NCBI GenBank assembly: GCA_040754395.1
Contig: JBFMCL010000001.1
Span: 103,634 to 167,633, forward strand
Length of the DNA stretch: 64,000 bases
Direction: 5' to 3'
DNA from: Nitrospirota bacterium
Lineage (GTDB): Bacteria > Nitrospirota > Thermodesulfovibrionia > Thermodesulfovibrionales > SM23-35
Positions 27,168-36,223 of the stretch are shown one piece after another (the stretch's first letter is position 1; each line of letters begins with the position of its first letter). The notes below the pieces were generated by a model. That model saw nothing but the letters and a program-made list of their open reading frames with translations, did not search any database and had not been told where the DNA came from. A program made the position numbers and the translations under genes.

Positions 27168-29126
27168 ATGCATGAAAAGATTCCTGCCATGAAAGAAGCC
27201 GCGCATCCGGACACTCAACCTTCAAAAACAACTAAACGGAAAGTGAAATGCTGGCAGGTATTCCGGTGTGGCATGAAACAATGTCCGGCTTACAGGGCGA
27301 GAAACCTGAATTGCTGGCTTGTTTCCGGCACCTGCTGCAGGGATGCGCTCCAGGGAAAGTTCATCGATAAGTTAGAGATATGTATCGACTGCACGGTATT
27401 CAAAAAGAATCTGGACGCTGCCGGCCTGAAAAAAACCTACAAGATTTTCAGCACACAGTTCCGGGAATACAGGAAGATGGCCGCACATGGCACCCAGCAA
27501 CTGAACGAGATAAACAGAGAGCTGGAATCCGGGATGTCGGAAGTCTTTGAAGCGCTTGACAGGATAGCAGCAGGAGACCCTTCGGTGAGGGTTTCCGAGA
27601 TTTCAAAGATTGAACTGATCAGAATACTGAAACATGCGGTGAATACCACAGCCCGGAAGATCGGGCAGATTGTGGACCAGTCCCATGAATTTGCCATCTC
27701 CCTTGCGGAACACTTTGATGTGATGCACAGGGTCTCAAAAGGGGACCTGAGCGCACGGGTGACGGGAAGTTCGGAGGTTGAACTGCTGGAAGCGCTGAAG
27801 CATGTCTACAATGAAATGATAGAGAGTGTGAACAAGGAAATCACTCATCGCAGGGAAGTCGAGAGAGAACTGAAAGAAAGCGAGGAGCGTTTCAAGGATA
27901 TTTCCTTCAGTATGGCAGATTGGGTTTGGGAGGTGAATGAAGAAGGCAGGTATACGTACTGTTCAGACAAGGTAAAAGATGTTTTGGGATATGTCCCGGA
28001 AGATATCCTCGGCAAGACTCCTTTCGATTTCATGCCTTCGGATGAAGCCGAAAGGGTGGGCAAAATATTCTCGGAAATAGTCAGGAACAAGGATATGATC
28101 AGGGATCTGGAGAACTGGAACATCCGCAAAGACGGCAGAAAAGTATGTCTTCTCACCAATGGCGTCCCGGTCATCGATGAATCGGGGATATTTAAGGGAT
28201 ACCGGGGGGTTGACAAGGATATCACTAAGAGCAAAGAGGCGGAGATGGCACTCAGGGAGAGCGAGGAGAAGTTCAGGACCATCAGTTCCTCTGCCAAAGA
28301 CGCGATTATCATGGTTGACGATGAGGGAACCATTTCATTCTGGAACAATGCCGCAGAGCAGATATTCGGCTATACAACAGAGGAAATCGTCGGGCAGAAA
28401 ATACATGAGCATCTCGTTCCCGTTCAGTATCGGGAGGCTTCCAGAAAAGGTATCAGCAGTTTCCAGTTAACGGGATTTGGCCCGCTCATCGGGAAAACCT
28501 CTGAGTTGTCGGCGATCCGGAAAGACAGCACTGAATTCCCGATATCCCTGTCAATCTCATCAGTAAGACTGAACGAGAAATGGAATGCAATCGGCATACT
28601 GAGAGACATAACCTCACGGAAAAAAGCGGAAGAAGAACTGAAGGCTATGTCGCTTCATGACGAGCTTACCGGGTTGTACAACAGGAGGGGGCTCATGGCC
28701 CTTGCCCAACAGCAGCTCAGGATAGCCGACCGGATGAAGAGGGGAATGCTGATGCTCTTTGCAGACCTGGACGGCATGAAACAGATCAACGATACCCATG
28801 GTCACCACGAAGGCGACCTTGCCCTGAAGAAGACCGCACGTATCCTGAAGGAGACATTCCGGGATTCCGACATCGTTGCCAGGGTCGGCGGGGATGAATT
28901 TGTCGTCCTTGCACTGGAGACGAATGAGTCATACTGCGATCTGCTTGCAAACCGGCTGAAGGAAAATCTGGATTTGCATAACAGGGCGTCACAAAGGCAC
29001 TATGCACTCGCTCTGAGTATCGGTATCGCTCATTATGATCCTGAATTCCCCTGTTCTGTGGAAGAACTGATATCCCAGGCCGACACGCTGATGTATGAGC
29101 AGAAAAAAAGAAAGCTGCAACATTAG
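27168..29126 (+). CDS. Diguanylate cyclase with Cys-rich N terminus, HAMP-like and PAS domains
   Basis: 652 residues. The first ~65 carry a cysteine cluster with two CW pairs (CWQVFRCGMKQCPAY, NCWLVSGTCC, CIDC), a probable metal or Fe-S site seen at the start of many sensor proteins. Two HAMP-like segments follow (IAAGDPSVRV, VSKGDLSARV), then two PAS domains (about 215-340 and 345-475) and a GGDEF domain (about 480-650). The active-site GGDEF is intact and is preceded by RDSD five residues earlier, the product-inhibition I-site. No membrane helix is seen, so it is likely cytoplasmic. Start at ATG 27168; an ATG in another frame lies at 27154. It is divergent from rtcB with 85 bases between. 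Confidence 0.88.
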   Translation: MHEKIPAMKEAAHPDTQPSKTTKRKVKCWQVFRCGMKQCPAYRARNLNCWLVSGTCCRDALQGKFIDKLEICIDCTVFKKNLDAAGLKKTYKIFSTQFREYRKMAAHGTQQLNEINRELESGMSEVFEALDRIAAGDPSVRVSEISKIELIRILKHAVNTTARKIGQIVDQSHEFAISLAEHFDVMHRVSKGDLSARVTGSSEVELLEALKHVYNEMIESVNKEITHRREVERELKESEERFKDISFSMADWVWEVNEEGRYTYCSDKVKDVLGYVPEDILGKTPFDFMPSDEAERVGKIFSEIVRNKDMIRDLENWNIRKDGRKVCLLTNGVPVIDESGIFKGYRGVDKDITKSKEAEMALRESEEKFRTISSSAKDAIIMVDDEGTISFWNNAAEQIFGYTTEEIVGQKIHEHLVPVQYREASRKGISSFQLTGFGPLIGKTSELSAIRKDSTEFPISLSISSVRLNEKWNAIGILRDITSRKKAEEELKAMSLHDELTGLYNRRGLMALAQQQLRIADRMKRGMLMLFADLDGMKQINDTHGHHEGDLALKKTARILKETFRDSDIVARVGGDEFVVLALETNESYCDLLANRLKENLDLHNRASQRHYALALSIGIAHYDPEFPCSVEELISQADTLMYEQKKRKLQH

Positions 29127-29216
29127 CTGCGAAACACACCCCCGCATAGTTTGATCGCTGTCTTTATGCGGATTATTCATAATTACCTTGCACAGCAGCG
29201 CCCGGAAAAGACAAGA

Positions 29217-29663
29217 CTATATATCAAAGATTACGTCGATTTCCCAGATGTCCGCGGGCTTTTCTACTCTGAGCATGTGGTAGGTTGCTGCCTTAATGAG
29301 AAGCTTTCCGTCATGTCGTTCAGGATCAAATTTTTCCCCGGATATGACAGCTGTGAGCCTGCAGGTCTGTTCGCTCTCCGGCTGGCCATCTTCGCAGACC
29401 AGCTCATTGATGTGGATGGTCTTTCCTATAAAGCCATACGCATCGAAATGAAATATCAGTTCATTCAGCCATGAAACCAGGAGCCCGTCGAGGGAATGGC
29501 TTTCAACCGCCGGCGTGACTGTTTCTTTTTCTTTTATAAAATCGGGGTCTGTAATCAGGCTGTACATGCCGGCTGCGGCATTAACGAACGCCTCTTTGCT
29601 GCTCCTCCCGAACGCTCTGAGTCCGACATCACCTGATATATCAAGGACGGTATATTTCTCCAT
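29217..29663 (-). CDS. Archease (RtcB activator)
   Basis: 148 residues, normal archease length. The N terminus has DISGDVGLRAFG, equivalent to the D-x-T-A/G-D-x-G metal site. The C-terminal signature KAATYHMLRVEK precedes a final IWEIDVIFDI carrying the last acidic ligand. Archease loads RtcB with GTP and allows multiple turnover. It shares strand with rtcB but is separated by a gene on the opposite strand, so it has its own transcript or the one coming from 30640. Confidence 0.93.
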   Translation of the reverse strand: MEKYTVLDISGDVGLRAFGRSSKEAFVNAAAGMYSLITDPDFIKEKETVTPAVESHSLDGLLVSWLNELIFHFDAYGFIGKTIHINELVCEDGQPESEQTCRLTAVISGEKFDPERHDGKLLIKAATYHMLRVEKPADIWEIDVIFDI

Positions 29664-29722
29664 GAATAAAATATCATCCCGGGAATCCGGGACAATAAAC
29701 GAATGCCCGGGGATGGCGATCC

Positions 29723-30640
29723 CTATTTCTTGCCTGTTTCCTGTTTCGGCTTCTGTTGCGGTTCAGCTTCCTGACCCGGTTTTTCCTGCTTTTCCTCCGC
29801 TGCGCCGAGTTTGGAAACCGCGTCCCTGTTTATCTCAACCTTGTAGGCTTTTTTCAGGTCCTCGATATACGTATCAAAAAACTCTTTCTGTTTTTCGGCG
29901 GAAAGTCGCTGCATCAGCACATGCTGAATCTTGTCAAACTCTACCGGTTTCCCCATTTTCTTGTCTGTTGTCTTGATGAGATGGTATCCGAACCTTGTTT
30001 TCACAGGCCCGCTTACTTCTCCGGGTTTCAGTTTTGCCGCTGCTGATTCGAACTCCGGAACCATCTGGCCTGCGGAGAAGAATCCGAGATCCCCGCCATT
30101 GGGCGCGGAACCGGGGTCTATCGAAAGCTTCTTTGCAAGTGCGGAAAAATCCTCACCTTTCTTGAGTCTTTCCTGTACCTTTTTCGCTTCCTCTTCGGTC
30201 TTTACCAGGATATGGCTGGCCCTGATCTGGCTGACAGATGCGAGTTCCTCCTTGTGTTTTTCATAATAATCCTTTACGTCCTTTTCCGTAACCTTTGTCT
30301 TCTCCTCGATCTCTTTTTCGAGGAGCTGGCTGATGAGCGTCAGTTTCCTGAACTCTTCAACCTTTTTCTGGAATTCAGTGTCTTTGTCAAGCCCCCTCTT
30401 TACCGCCTCCTGATACAGCATTTCCTTCTTGATAAGCTCGTCGAGAAACTGCTCCTTGCCCTTACTGTCCTCGAACATCTTCTGTGCAAAATCGGGAAGA
30501 TTCTTGAATTCCCTTTCGAGATCATTCTGTGTGATTTTTGTATTTCCGACCTTTGCGAGATAAGGCCCTTTCTGTTCCCCCTTTTGTGCACACGCAGCAA
30601 GGAGGGAAATGCTGAAGACAAGAACCAATAACTTTCTCAT
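29723..30640 (-). CDS. Lipoprotein peptidyl-prolyl isomerase (PpiC/SurA-like)
   Basis: 305 residues. Signal peptide with lipobox LLAAC (Cys about residue 17), so membrane-anchored in the periplasm. An alpha-helical SurA-N-like chaperone region follows (about 40-140), then one parvulin domain (about 145-245) with [28 protein letters not shown] and RFGYHLIK. The tail after residue 275 is rich in Lys, Glu, Gln and Pro. Start ATG 30640 chosen because AGGAGGAG lies five bases before it and the signal peptide begins there; the frame is open to 30745. Role: folding of exported or outer-membrane proteins. Confidence 0.92.
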   Translation of the reverse strand: MRKLLVLVFSISLLAACAQKGEQKGPYLAKVGNTKITQNDLEREFKNLPDFAQKMFEDSKGKEQFLDELIKKEMLYQEAVKRGLDKDTEFQKKVEEFRKLTLISQLLEKEIEEKTKVTEKDVKDYYEKHKEELASVSQIRASHILVKTEEEAKKVQERLKKGEDFSALAKKLSIDPGSAPNGGDLGFFSAGQMVPEFESAAAKLKPGEVSGPVKTRFGYHLIKTTDKKMGKPVEFDKIQHVLMQRLSAEKQKEFFDTYIEDLKKAYKVEINRDAVSKLGAAEEKQEKPGQEAEPQQKPKQETGKK

Positions 30641-30692
30641 GAACTCCTCCTGTTCGATGAATTTTACTTTTATAGCATAAGATACATTCTTT

Positions 30693-30721
30693 TTGACACA
30701 TAAAAATTTTTGTGATAGAGT
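30693..30721 (+). promoter_or_regulatory. Promoter of hemL
   Basis: TTGACA (30693-30698), exactly 17 bases, TAGAGT (30716-30721). Predicted start about 30728, 16 bases before the ATG at 30744. This argues against a longer hemL frame starting at the TTG of the -35 box. Confidence 0.75.
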
Positions 30722-30743
30722 AACTGAATTTACCGGTATTCCC

Positions 30744-32030
30744 ATGGTGCGGAAGAAATCTCATACATTGTTCCAAAAAGCAGGCACGCTAATCCCGGGC
30801 GGTGTCAACAGCCCTGTCCGGGCTTTCAGGGCTGTCGGAGGAAATCCGGTATTCATCCGGAAGGCAAAAGGATCAAAGCTCTATGATGTGGACGGCAATG
30901 TCTACATAGACTATGTGCTTTCCTGGGGTCCCCTTATCCTCGGGCACGCGCACGCAAAGGTTGTCAGCGCCCTCAAGAAGGCTGTGGAAAATGGCACAAG
31001 TTATGGTGCGCCCACTTCCCTCGAAATCCAGCTTGCTGAACTGGTCCTGAAAGCCTATCCTTCAATGGACAAGGTGAGGATGGTAAATTCCGGCACAGAG
31101 GCAACCATGAGCGCCATTAGGGTTGCGCGCGGATTTACCGGAAGGGATAAGATAATAAAATTTGAGGGATGCTATCACGGACATGCCGACGGACTGCTCG
31201 TAAAAGCCGGCTCCGGTGCAACAACCTTCGGTGTTCCGGATAGTCCGGGTGTCCCGAAATCATATGCAAAAAATACAATAACACTGCCTTTCAATGATAT
31301 CAGCGCGCTCACCTCAGTTATCAGGAATGAATGGAAATCCCTTGCCTGTGTCATTCTTGAACCTGTCGTCGGAAACATAGGCTGCGTGCTCCCGAAGCCC
31401 GGGTTCCTCGAATCTCTCAGGAGATTGACCAATGATCACGGCATTGTCCTGATATTTGACGAGGTGATGACAGGGTTCAGGGTATCATATGGAGGAGCAC
31501 AGGAATCCTTCGGAATCACGCCTGATATGACCTGCCTTGGCAAGGTTATCGGAGGCGGTCTTCCTGTCGGTGCGTATGGCGGGAAAAAGGAGATCATGTC
31601 AATGGTGTCACCTGAAGGCCCTGTATACCAGGCAGGCACACTCTCCGGGAATCCGCTCGCGATGACTGCCGGGATTGAGACCCTGAAGATTCTCGCCAGA
31701 AAGGATACATACAGGAAACTTGAAAATACCGCCGCACTCCTTGAGCGCGGACTCAGAGATGCTGCAAAATCATCCGGAGTCAGTACCCGATTCTACCGTG
31801 CCGGCACTATGTTCTGCACCTATTTTACCAACACCGATGTAGTCGACTATGCAACTGCAAAGACTTCCGACACTGCGCGGTTCTCCAGGTTTTTTGCTTC
31901 CATGCTCGAACACGGTGTATATCTCGCACCGTCACAGTTTGAGTCCGGATTCATATCCCTCGCCCATACCCCGCACGATATCGAGAAAACCGTGAAGGCC
32001 GCATACAGGTCATTCACTGCACTCAGGTAA
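30744..32030 (+). CDS. hemL: Glutamate-1-semialdehyde 2,1-aminomutase HemL
   Basis: PLP enzyme making 5-aminolevulinate in the C5 route of tetrapyrrole synthesis. 428 residues. Family signatures: [13 protein letters not shown] at the N terminus, [43 protein letters not shown], and the PLP-lysine in [17 protein letters not shown]. Start at ATG 30744 ([13 protein letters not shown]) after a good promoter; no Shine-Dalgarno is visible. No other heme gene in the window. Confidence 0.95.
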   Translation: MVRKKSHTLFQKAGTLIPGGVNSPVRAFRAVGGNPVFIRKAKGSKLYDVDGNVYIDYVLSWGPLILGHAHAKVVSALKKAVENGTSYGAPTSLEIQLAELVLKAYPSMDKVRMVNSGTEATMSAIRVARGFTGRDKIIKFEGCYHGHADGLLVKAGSGATTFGVPDSPGVPKSYAKNTITLPFNDISALTSVIRNEWKSLACVILEPVVGNIGCVLPKPGFLESLRRLTNDHGIVLIFDEVMTGFRVSYGGAQESFGITPDMTCLGKVIGGGLPVGAYGGKKEIMSMVSPEGPVYQAGTLSGNPLAMTAGIETLKILARKDTYRKLENTAALLERGLRDAAKSSGVSTRFYRAGTMFCTYFTNTDVVDYATAKTSDTARFSRFFASMLEHGVYLAPSQFESGFISLAHTPHDIEKTVKAAYRSFTALR

Positions 32031-32118
32031 GCACTCCCTTTGTAATTATGTCGTTTCAGTCGTTTTATCCGGTTTATTTATTCCATGCCTGTGCTAAAAT
32101 CTTAGAAAGGAAAAGAAT

Positions 32119-32364
32119 ATGGGTTTTTCTAATTTCAGGGAGTATATGCAGGCATGGATTGTCGGGCTGCATCTTGTCTTATCCACCTTTATCGGCCTCG
32201 CAATGGGGTATGGCCTCGATTATCTTATGGACAGATGGTTCGGCTGGCATACAAAGCCCTGGCTGACAGTCATTTTTCTCATATTCGGCATCATTGCAGG
32301 GTTTAAAGAACTCTACCTGATGGCCAGGAAAGCAGACCGTGATTCAGATAAAAAGAATTTATAA
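32119..32364 (+). CDS. atpZ: AtpZ/AtpQ-like small membrane protein (ATP synthase gene 1)
   Basis: 81 residues with two membrane helices. The second half fits pfam 'putative F0F1-ATPase subunit': GLAMGYGLDYLMDRWFG, then a hydrophobic helix ending in a basic tail (LYLMARKADRDSDKK). Such proteins are usually encoded first in F-ATPase operons, with AtpI, and have been linked to c-ring assembly or Ca/Mg transport. AGGAAAAG is five bases before the ATG. The atpI-like gene overlaps its end by 26 bases. None of the other ATP synthase genes follows. Confidence 0.8.
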   Translation: MGFSNFREYMQAWIVGLHLVLSTFIGLAMGYGLDYLMDRWFGWHTKPWLTVIFLIFGIIAGFKELYLMARKADRDSDKKNL

Positions 32365-32728
32365 GCAGGGCATCCCCATTCTCGTTGCGCTGGCCTCTCT
32401 CTCAGCGCTCATGGAATGGAAAAAGTTTCCGGTCAGTATTCTTGTCGGAGGCATCCTCGGTCTCGCAAACCTGAAAGGACTCGCCTGGGGACTGAGGGAT
32501 TTCGGCAGTCACCCCAGTCCGAGCGGCAAGGTGATTTTTCTAAGTCTGGTCAGGTTTTTTATCCTCGCCTGTATCCTGATTGTGCTGGTCATAGCAAAAC
32601 TGATCAATCCTGTGGGAGTCCTGATAGGATTCACCGTAGTATTTGTGCTGGTCTTGATTGAGGGGCTGCGTATCGCACGTGAGTCATCTAGACAAAGCAT
32701 CCATGATGACGGGAACCCGCAGCCATGA
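32339..32728 (+). CDS. atpI: AtpI-like ATP synthase accessory protein
   Basis: 129 residues with four hydrophobic helices. Architecture and position after atpZ match AtpI/ATP synthase subunit I proteins, which help assemble the c-ring. GTG start at 32339 with AGGAAAG upstream, overlapping atpZ by 26 bases. The family is divergent, so the call depends on context. Normally followed by atpB; here a 216-base spacer and a TPR gene follow, so the pair is detached from the synthase operon. Confidence 0.7.
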   Translation: MIQIKRIYKQGIPILVALASLSALMEWKKFPVSILVGGILGLANLKGLAWGLRDFGSHPSPSGKVIFLSLVRFFILACILIVLVIAKLINPVGVLIGFTVVFVLVLIEGLRIARESSRQSIHDDGNPQP

Positions 32729-32896
32729 ATCAGATGCTTCTGGAAGGACCGTTTATCCCTGTCATTTTTGAAATCTGATATCACTCAGTCTGTTTTTTTC
32801 ACATGTATATGATATGCACTTTAAGGATGCTAACCCGTTGCACCATTTGCAGTGCGTACCATCGATGCATGCGTTTCTTGTTTTATTAAAATCTTA

Positions 32897-32914
32897 TATG
32901 TTTATATAAACATA
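32897..32914. promoter_or_regulatory. Perfect 18-base AT palindrome upstream of the TPR gene
   Basis: TATGTTTATATAAACATA reads the same on both strands. It stands 31 bases before the ATG at 32945 and overlaps the expected promoter, so it may be an operator or simply an AT-rich promoter core. Confidence 0.45.
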
Positions 32915-32944
32915 CTTAAATAAAAGTTTTAAAGGAGGCGTATT

Positions 32945-33505
32945 ATGGATTCCCAGGAACTGCTGAAGCAGGCGCAGGTGCTTCTCGCTGAAGGCAAGGA
33001 TGCAGAAAGCGCTGATGCCTTTACAAAAGCTCTCGAAGCAGGGGCAGACCCGTATATATGCTATTTGAGCCGCGGAGTCGCCTATATCAAAATGCAGGAA
33101 ATAGACAAGGCGGTTGATGATTTCAGTCAGGCTGCAAACGCCAACAGTCAAAGCCCGAGGGCCTATTTGTATCGCGGCATGGCATACATGATGAAGGTGG
33201 AATTTGAAAATGCAGTGGCAGATTTTACGAGGGCACTGGAACTCAAGACCGACTTTGGCATGGCAATGTTTGCACGGGGGGTGTCCTATGCGAGACTTGG
33301 CAGATTCGAAGAGGCATCACGCGATATGATGACTGTTATGCCGCAGATGGAACAGAACCTCCAGAGTTTTGCCGATTCCTACGGGATTGTGAGAACAGAA
33401 ATGTGGAAAGTAATGGCACAGCTTTCGGGGGAGGCAAAGACACCGACACTTGACCTGAATGAGAAAGACATGAACACCCTGAAAAAGTGGCTTGGTGATG
33501 CATAG
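32945..33505 (+). CDS. Tetratricopeptide-repeat protein
   Basis: 186 residues, soluble, no signal peptide. About four TPR helix pairs from residue 5 to 125, with typical G/Y/A/P positions (AYIKMQEIDKAVDDFSQA, AYLYRGMAYMMKVEFENA, FARGVSYARLGRFEEA). A TPR-free tail of about 60 residues follows. Probably a protein-interaction adaptor; no partner is obvious from the neighbours. AAAGGAGG lies seven bases upstream of the ATG. Confidence 0.85.
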   Translation: MDSQELLKQAQVLLAEGKDAESADAFTKALEAGADPYICYLSRGVAYIKMQEIDKAVDDFSQAANANSQSPRAYLYRGMAYMMKVEFENAVADFTRALELKTDFGMAMFARGVSYARLGRFEEASRDMMTVMPQMEQNLQSFADSYGIVRTEMWKVMAQLSGEAKTPTLDLNEKDMNTLKKWLGDA

Positions 33506-33511
33506 AAGCTG

Positions 33512-33826
33512 CTAATTCTGCAAAGATTTCATGAACTCAGAGAATCTTGGGTCTCCCTGGGTCAGTTCAATACCCATCCCGTTTTTGCGTTCTATCAAAT
33601 TGACATTGCGGACATATTTGACTATGCCGTGCAACCTGCACACACTGTCATCCAGCAGTCTTAGGTTGATTGCGACTGATGTCCCTACAGGAAAGTTTCT
33701 CTGAGATCTGATAAAAAAGCCTTTTTGAGATACCCTCACGGTGATTCCCTGAATCATATAATCCCGGAAGTGTATTTCTGCGGGCAGTTTCACCAAATAC
33801 CGTTGATGCTGCCTTTTTATTCCCAC
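33512..33826 (-). CDS. PilZ domain protein
   Basis: 104 residues, a single PilZ domain, the cyclic-di-GMP-binding beta barrel. RQHQR at residues 5-9 is the RxxxR ligand motif. The second motif, normally D/NxSxxG, reads RVSQKG, so the Asp/Asn is lost and binding may be weaker. GTG start at 33826 with no Shine-Dalgarno. Convergent with the TPR gene, six bases between stops. Confidence 0.8.
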   Translation of the reverse strand: MGIKRQHQRYLVKLPAEIHFRDYMIQGITVRVSQKGFFIRSQRNFPVGTSVAINLRLLDDSVCRLHGIVKYVRNVNLIERKNGMGIELTQGDPRFSEFMKSLQN

Positions 33827-34148
33827 AATGTAATACTATCAACTTTTGCGTGCCGAAACCAGTAAATTGTGGGGGGGCTAGTGGCAGGCAGTCTCGCTCC
33901 GATTATTCAAAAACTGTGTGTACGATGACAGGAGAGAGTATTTTCGCCCAGGCCCGTTTTTCACAACGAGATCGACACGGCCTCATTTCACTCTTCCTTG
34001 CGATGGCAGCATAATAAAACAAGCGCCTGTTATGCAACAGGTATTAAACAGTTGAAATGCGTATCCCCTATTTGGGACATTCAGATTTGAACGGATCCGG
34101 TTTTTGCGTTATAGTTGTTCCTGGAAATCGATTCCGCAATGAATACTC
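33827..34148. other. Intergenic region upstream of the 5-oxoprolinase remnant
   Basis: 322 bases, no gene seen. It holds a run of seven G (about 33869), a CCTGTT/AACAGG hairpin with four-base loop (34026-34041), a TCCCctattTGGGA near-palindrome (34064-34078), and the promoter listed at 34087-34115. Confidence 0.6.
34087..34115 (+). promoter_or_regulatory. Promoter left in front of the broken 5-oxoprolinase gene
   Basis: TTGAAC (34087-34092), exactly 17 bases, TATAGT (34110-34115). It would start transcription near 34122, 27 bases before the ATG of the remnant. If still active it would read into the insert antisense to the gene at 34388-36223. Confidence 0.6.
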
Positions 34149-34250
34149 ATGACTGAACAGAAACACAGATGGCGGTTTGCGATCGACAGGGGCGGGACTT
34201 TTACCGACATCGTTGCCCTCCATGCCAGTACCCGGCAGCTTGCCCAGTCC
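34149..34250 (+). pseudogene. 5-oxoprolinase/hydantoinase A, N-terminal fragment
   Basis: The ATG at 34149 begins MTEQKHRWRFAIDRGGTFTDIVALH, the invariant start of the hydantoinase A/5-oxoprolinase family (DRGGTFTD is the ATP-binding loop). The match stops after about 34 codons at about 34250, where the sequence becomes a transposase fragment on the other strand. The corresponding C-terminal half is at 36553-37507. Confidence 0.85.
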
Positions 34251-34375
34251 ATGATCGCTATAAGATAGCAGAATCCCCTATACATCGGCAGATACGTTAT
34301 ATCTGCTGCCCAGCACTGATTGGCTTTAGTGATTTCAGAGCTGGCTGGGAAAAACTGGACAGGTGTTGAATCTTC
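34250..34375 (-). mobile_element. IS3-family transposase (OrfB) scrap
   Basis: Minus-strand translation gives SEITKANQCWAADITYLPM then YRGFCYLIAIM, the first-aspartate block of the IS3 rve/DDE domain. Only about 40 codons survive, ending exactly at the join with the 5-oxoprolinase fragment. No terminal repeats are recognisable. It marks one edge of the inserted segment. Confidence 0.75.
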
Positions 34376-34387
34376 TTAGTAAATTCA

Positions 34388-36223
34388 TTATCTGTTGAAA
34401 CTCCAAAAGAAATTTCCATAAACAGGACCATTGTATGGATAGTTGGTATACCCTCCGCTACACAACCTATAAGGTGAGTAATCAAGCTTCTTTACAACAG
34501 GACATATCACTCCTCTTTCTTTCCAGCAATTAATACCGCAGTAGGCACCCGTTGGTGAATACATTGGAACAAATCTATAACAACCATCAGTTCCCCACTG
34601 CGGGTTCCAATACCACTCAAGTTTACCTGCTCTAAATTCTTGTCCACTTTGAGAAGCCCAAAAAGAATTCCAGATTCCAGAAGATGTGCATGTTCCATTG
34701 CATTTTTCACCACTCATAGTTCCATAAAGGCATTTCCCAGCAATAGGGTCTGGTACTCTACCATTAAATACATCCTCATATACTTTTGCGGAGCCCGAAG
34801 TGTAACTGCCAATCTTCAATCCCTCATAGACTCCTTTCTCTATAACGTAATAATAACGCTTGTGTAGAGCAGTTACATCACCAGCAGGAATTGTATAGCC
34901 AGGTGCGTTATGGAAACAATATTGAGTCCCAACGCAATCTATGGTACCACTCAAAATATTTACCCGGGTTCTGATATTCCAGCCGACTGCACGCATCATC
35001 CCAACAGTACCTGAACCGAAGGAACCAGCCTTTTCAGCCTCTCCATTAATAGTCCAGACCATATAGTATCTAGCTTTACATGCCCAATCGGTTGAACTGC
35101 AATATGGAGATGTGTCTCTTATATCTGCAGCTGATACTGTACCAGATTTCAAACTCTCACCATCTTTTGAATTTTCACTTTTAAAAAAGATATCCTTTTG
35201 AAGCTTACTCCCAGGAATTTTATATTTTGTTGGTAAAGGTGCTCTATAGCCGCCAGTATCACTGAATTTCAAGTATTTTTTGTATTCCTCTTCTGCCTTT
35301 TTGAGCTTGCCCATTCTTTCCAATGCAAAGCCCTTGAGAAAGTAAGTATAAGAATAATCTTCAGAAGGGTTAAGTTGTTGCAGTATACATAATGCCTCCT
35401 TATTTTTCCCTCTGTCTAACAGATACTCTGCATATTCCACGACGGGATTAATGTCCCCATCCTGCCTTATGGTTAAAACCTTCTCAAAAAATTCTTCCGC
35501 CTTTGGATCATTTAGCTTGGAAAGTACCTTAGCATAATTGAGATATGTGTAGGTTATAGTTGGGGTTATCAACCGAGAAAAATATTTATCCACCCGTTTG
35601 CGATCACCCACGATGGAAAGGACTTCGGTCATCTCATCTACGTAGTGCATCCCTATAAAGGGGTTGCCCTCTATTGCATGCACAGCTCCCAGATCCTCAG
35701 CCTGTGTAAATGCATCAGCCGCCTTCTCCAGGTATTCTTTTCTCTGGCTATGGTAGTATAATTCCCTATAGATTCTACCTAACCCTTCATAAAGATGGCG
35801 ACTTTCAGGATACTTATCTCTCATAGAAAGCAATCGTCCCACTGACTTCTCAAGCCATACTACTATAGACTCGCCTTCTGTATCTATCGGCTCACCAAAA
35901 CCCCGGCGCTTAATTGAATGTTTTACCTTCTCAACTTCTTCGAGGTACGCACGTAACGCTTCAACTGATTCATTCCTGTCTGGAAGATTGCTTGCCTTAA
36001 CAAATTCAGTGTTCTCAATAAATGCTTCAACTTCCGGTGAGAAAGGCGATGGCATTTGGGCAACCTCTTTCTCTTCCTCAACAACCTTAGGCGTTGTTAC
36101 TGCAAAGCCATCTGCTATTCTTTCCTCAGTTACTTCCGCTGCTATAACCTGTTGGTTGGGAAACAGTACAAGACAAACGATAGTTATTACTGCTTCCAAA
36201 AGCCAATGTCTTTTCGTAAACAT
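34388..36223 (-). CDS. Secreted TPR protein with SleB-like C-terminal region
   Basis: 611 residues. Signal peptide about 1-28 (cleavage after VIAA). Helical TPR-like repeats from about 95 to 335 (EYLEKAADAFTQAEDLG, KAEEFFEKVL, GKNKEALCILQQL, GKLKKAEEEYKKYLKF). After a linker, residues about 380-520 recall the Hydrolase_2/SleB lytic fold: NGEAEKAGSFG in place of GEA-x-GE, GWNIRTRVN in place of VxxNRV, and GRVPDPIAGKCLYG in place of the DPTGGA motif. The last 90 residues are rich in Cys, Trp, Tyr and Gly. A wall-degrading role is a suggestion from these motifs only. Codon and base composition are clearly AT-richer than all neighbours, and the gene lies inside a disrupted locus, so it is probably acquired. 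Confidence 0.6.
   Translation of the reverse strand: MFTKRHWLLEAVITIVCLVLFPNQQVIAAEVTEERIADGFAVTTPKVVEEEKEVAQMPSPFSPEVEAFIENTEFVKASNLPDRNESVEALRAYLEEVEKVKHSIKRRGFGEPIDTEGESIVVWLEKSVGRLLSMRDKYPESRHLYEGLGRIYRELYYHSQRKEYLEKAADAFTQAEDLGAVHAIEGNPFIGMHYVDEMTEVLSIVGDRKRVDKYFSRLITPTITYTYLNYAKVLSKLNDPKAEEFFEKVLTIRQDGDINPVVEYAEYLLDRGKNKEALCILQQLNPSEDYSYTYFLKGFALERMGKLKKAEEEYKKYLKFSDTGGYRAPLPTKYKIPGSKLQKDIFFKSENSKDGESLKSGTVSAADIRDTSPYCSSTDWACKARYYMVWTINGEAEKAGSFGSGTVGMMRAVGWNIRTRVNILSGTIDCVGTQYCFHNAPGYTIPAGDVTALHKRYYYVIEKGVYEGLKIGSYTSGSAKVYEDVFNGRVPDPIAGKCLYGTMSGEKCNGTCTSSGIWNSFWASQSGQEFRAGKLEWYWNPQWGTDGCYRFVPMYSPTGAYCGINCWKERGVICPVVKKLDYSPYRLCSGGYTNYPYNGPVYGNFFWSFNR

Noticed and set aside
34020-34080. 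Toxin-antitoxin operator at the CCTGTT and TCCC dyads
   Set aside because: No toxin or antitoxin gene is next to it, so the dyads alone cannot support the claim.
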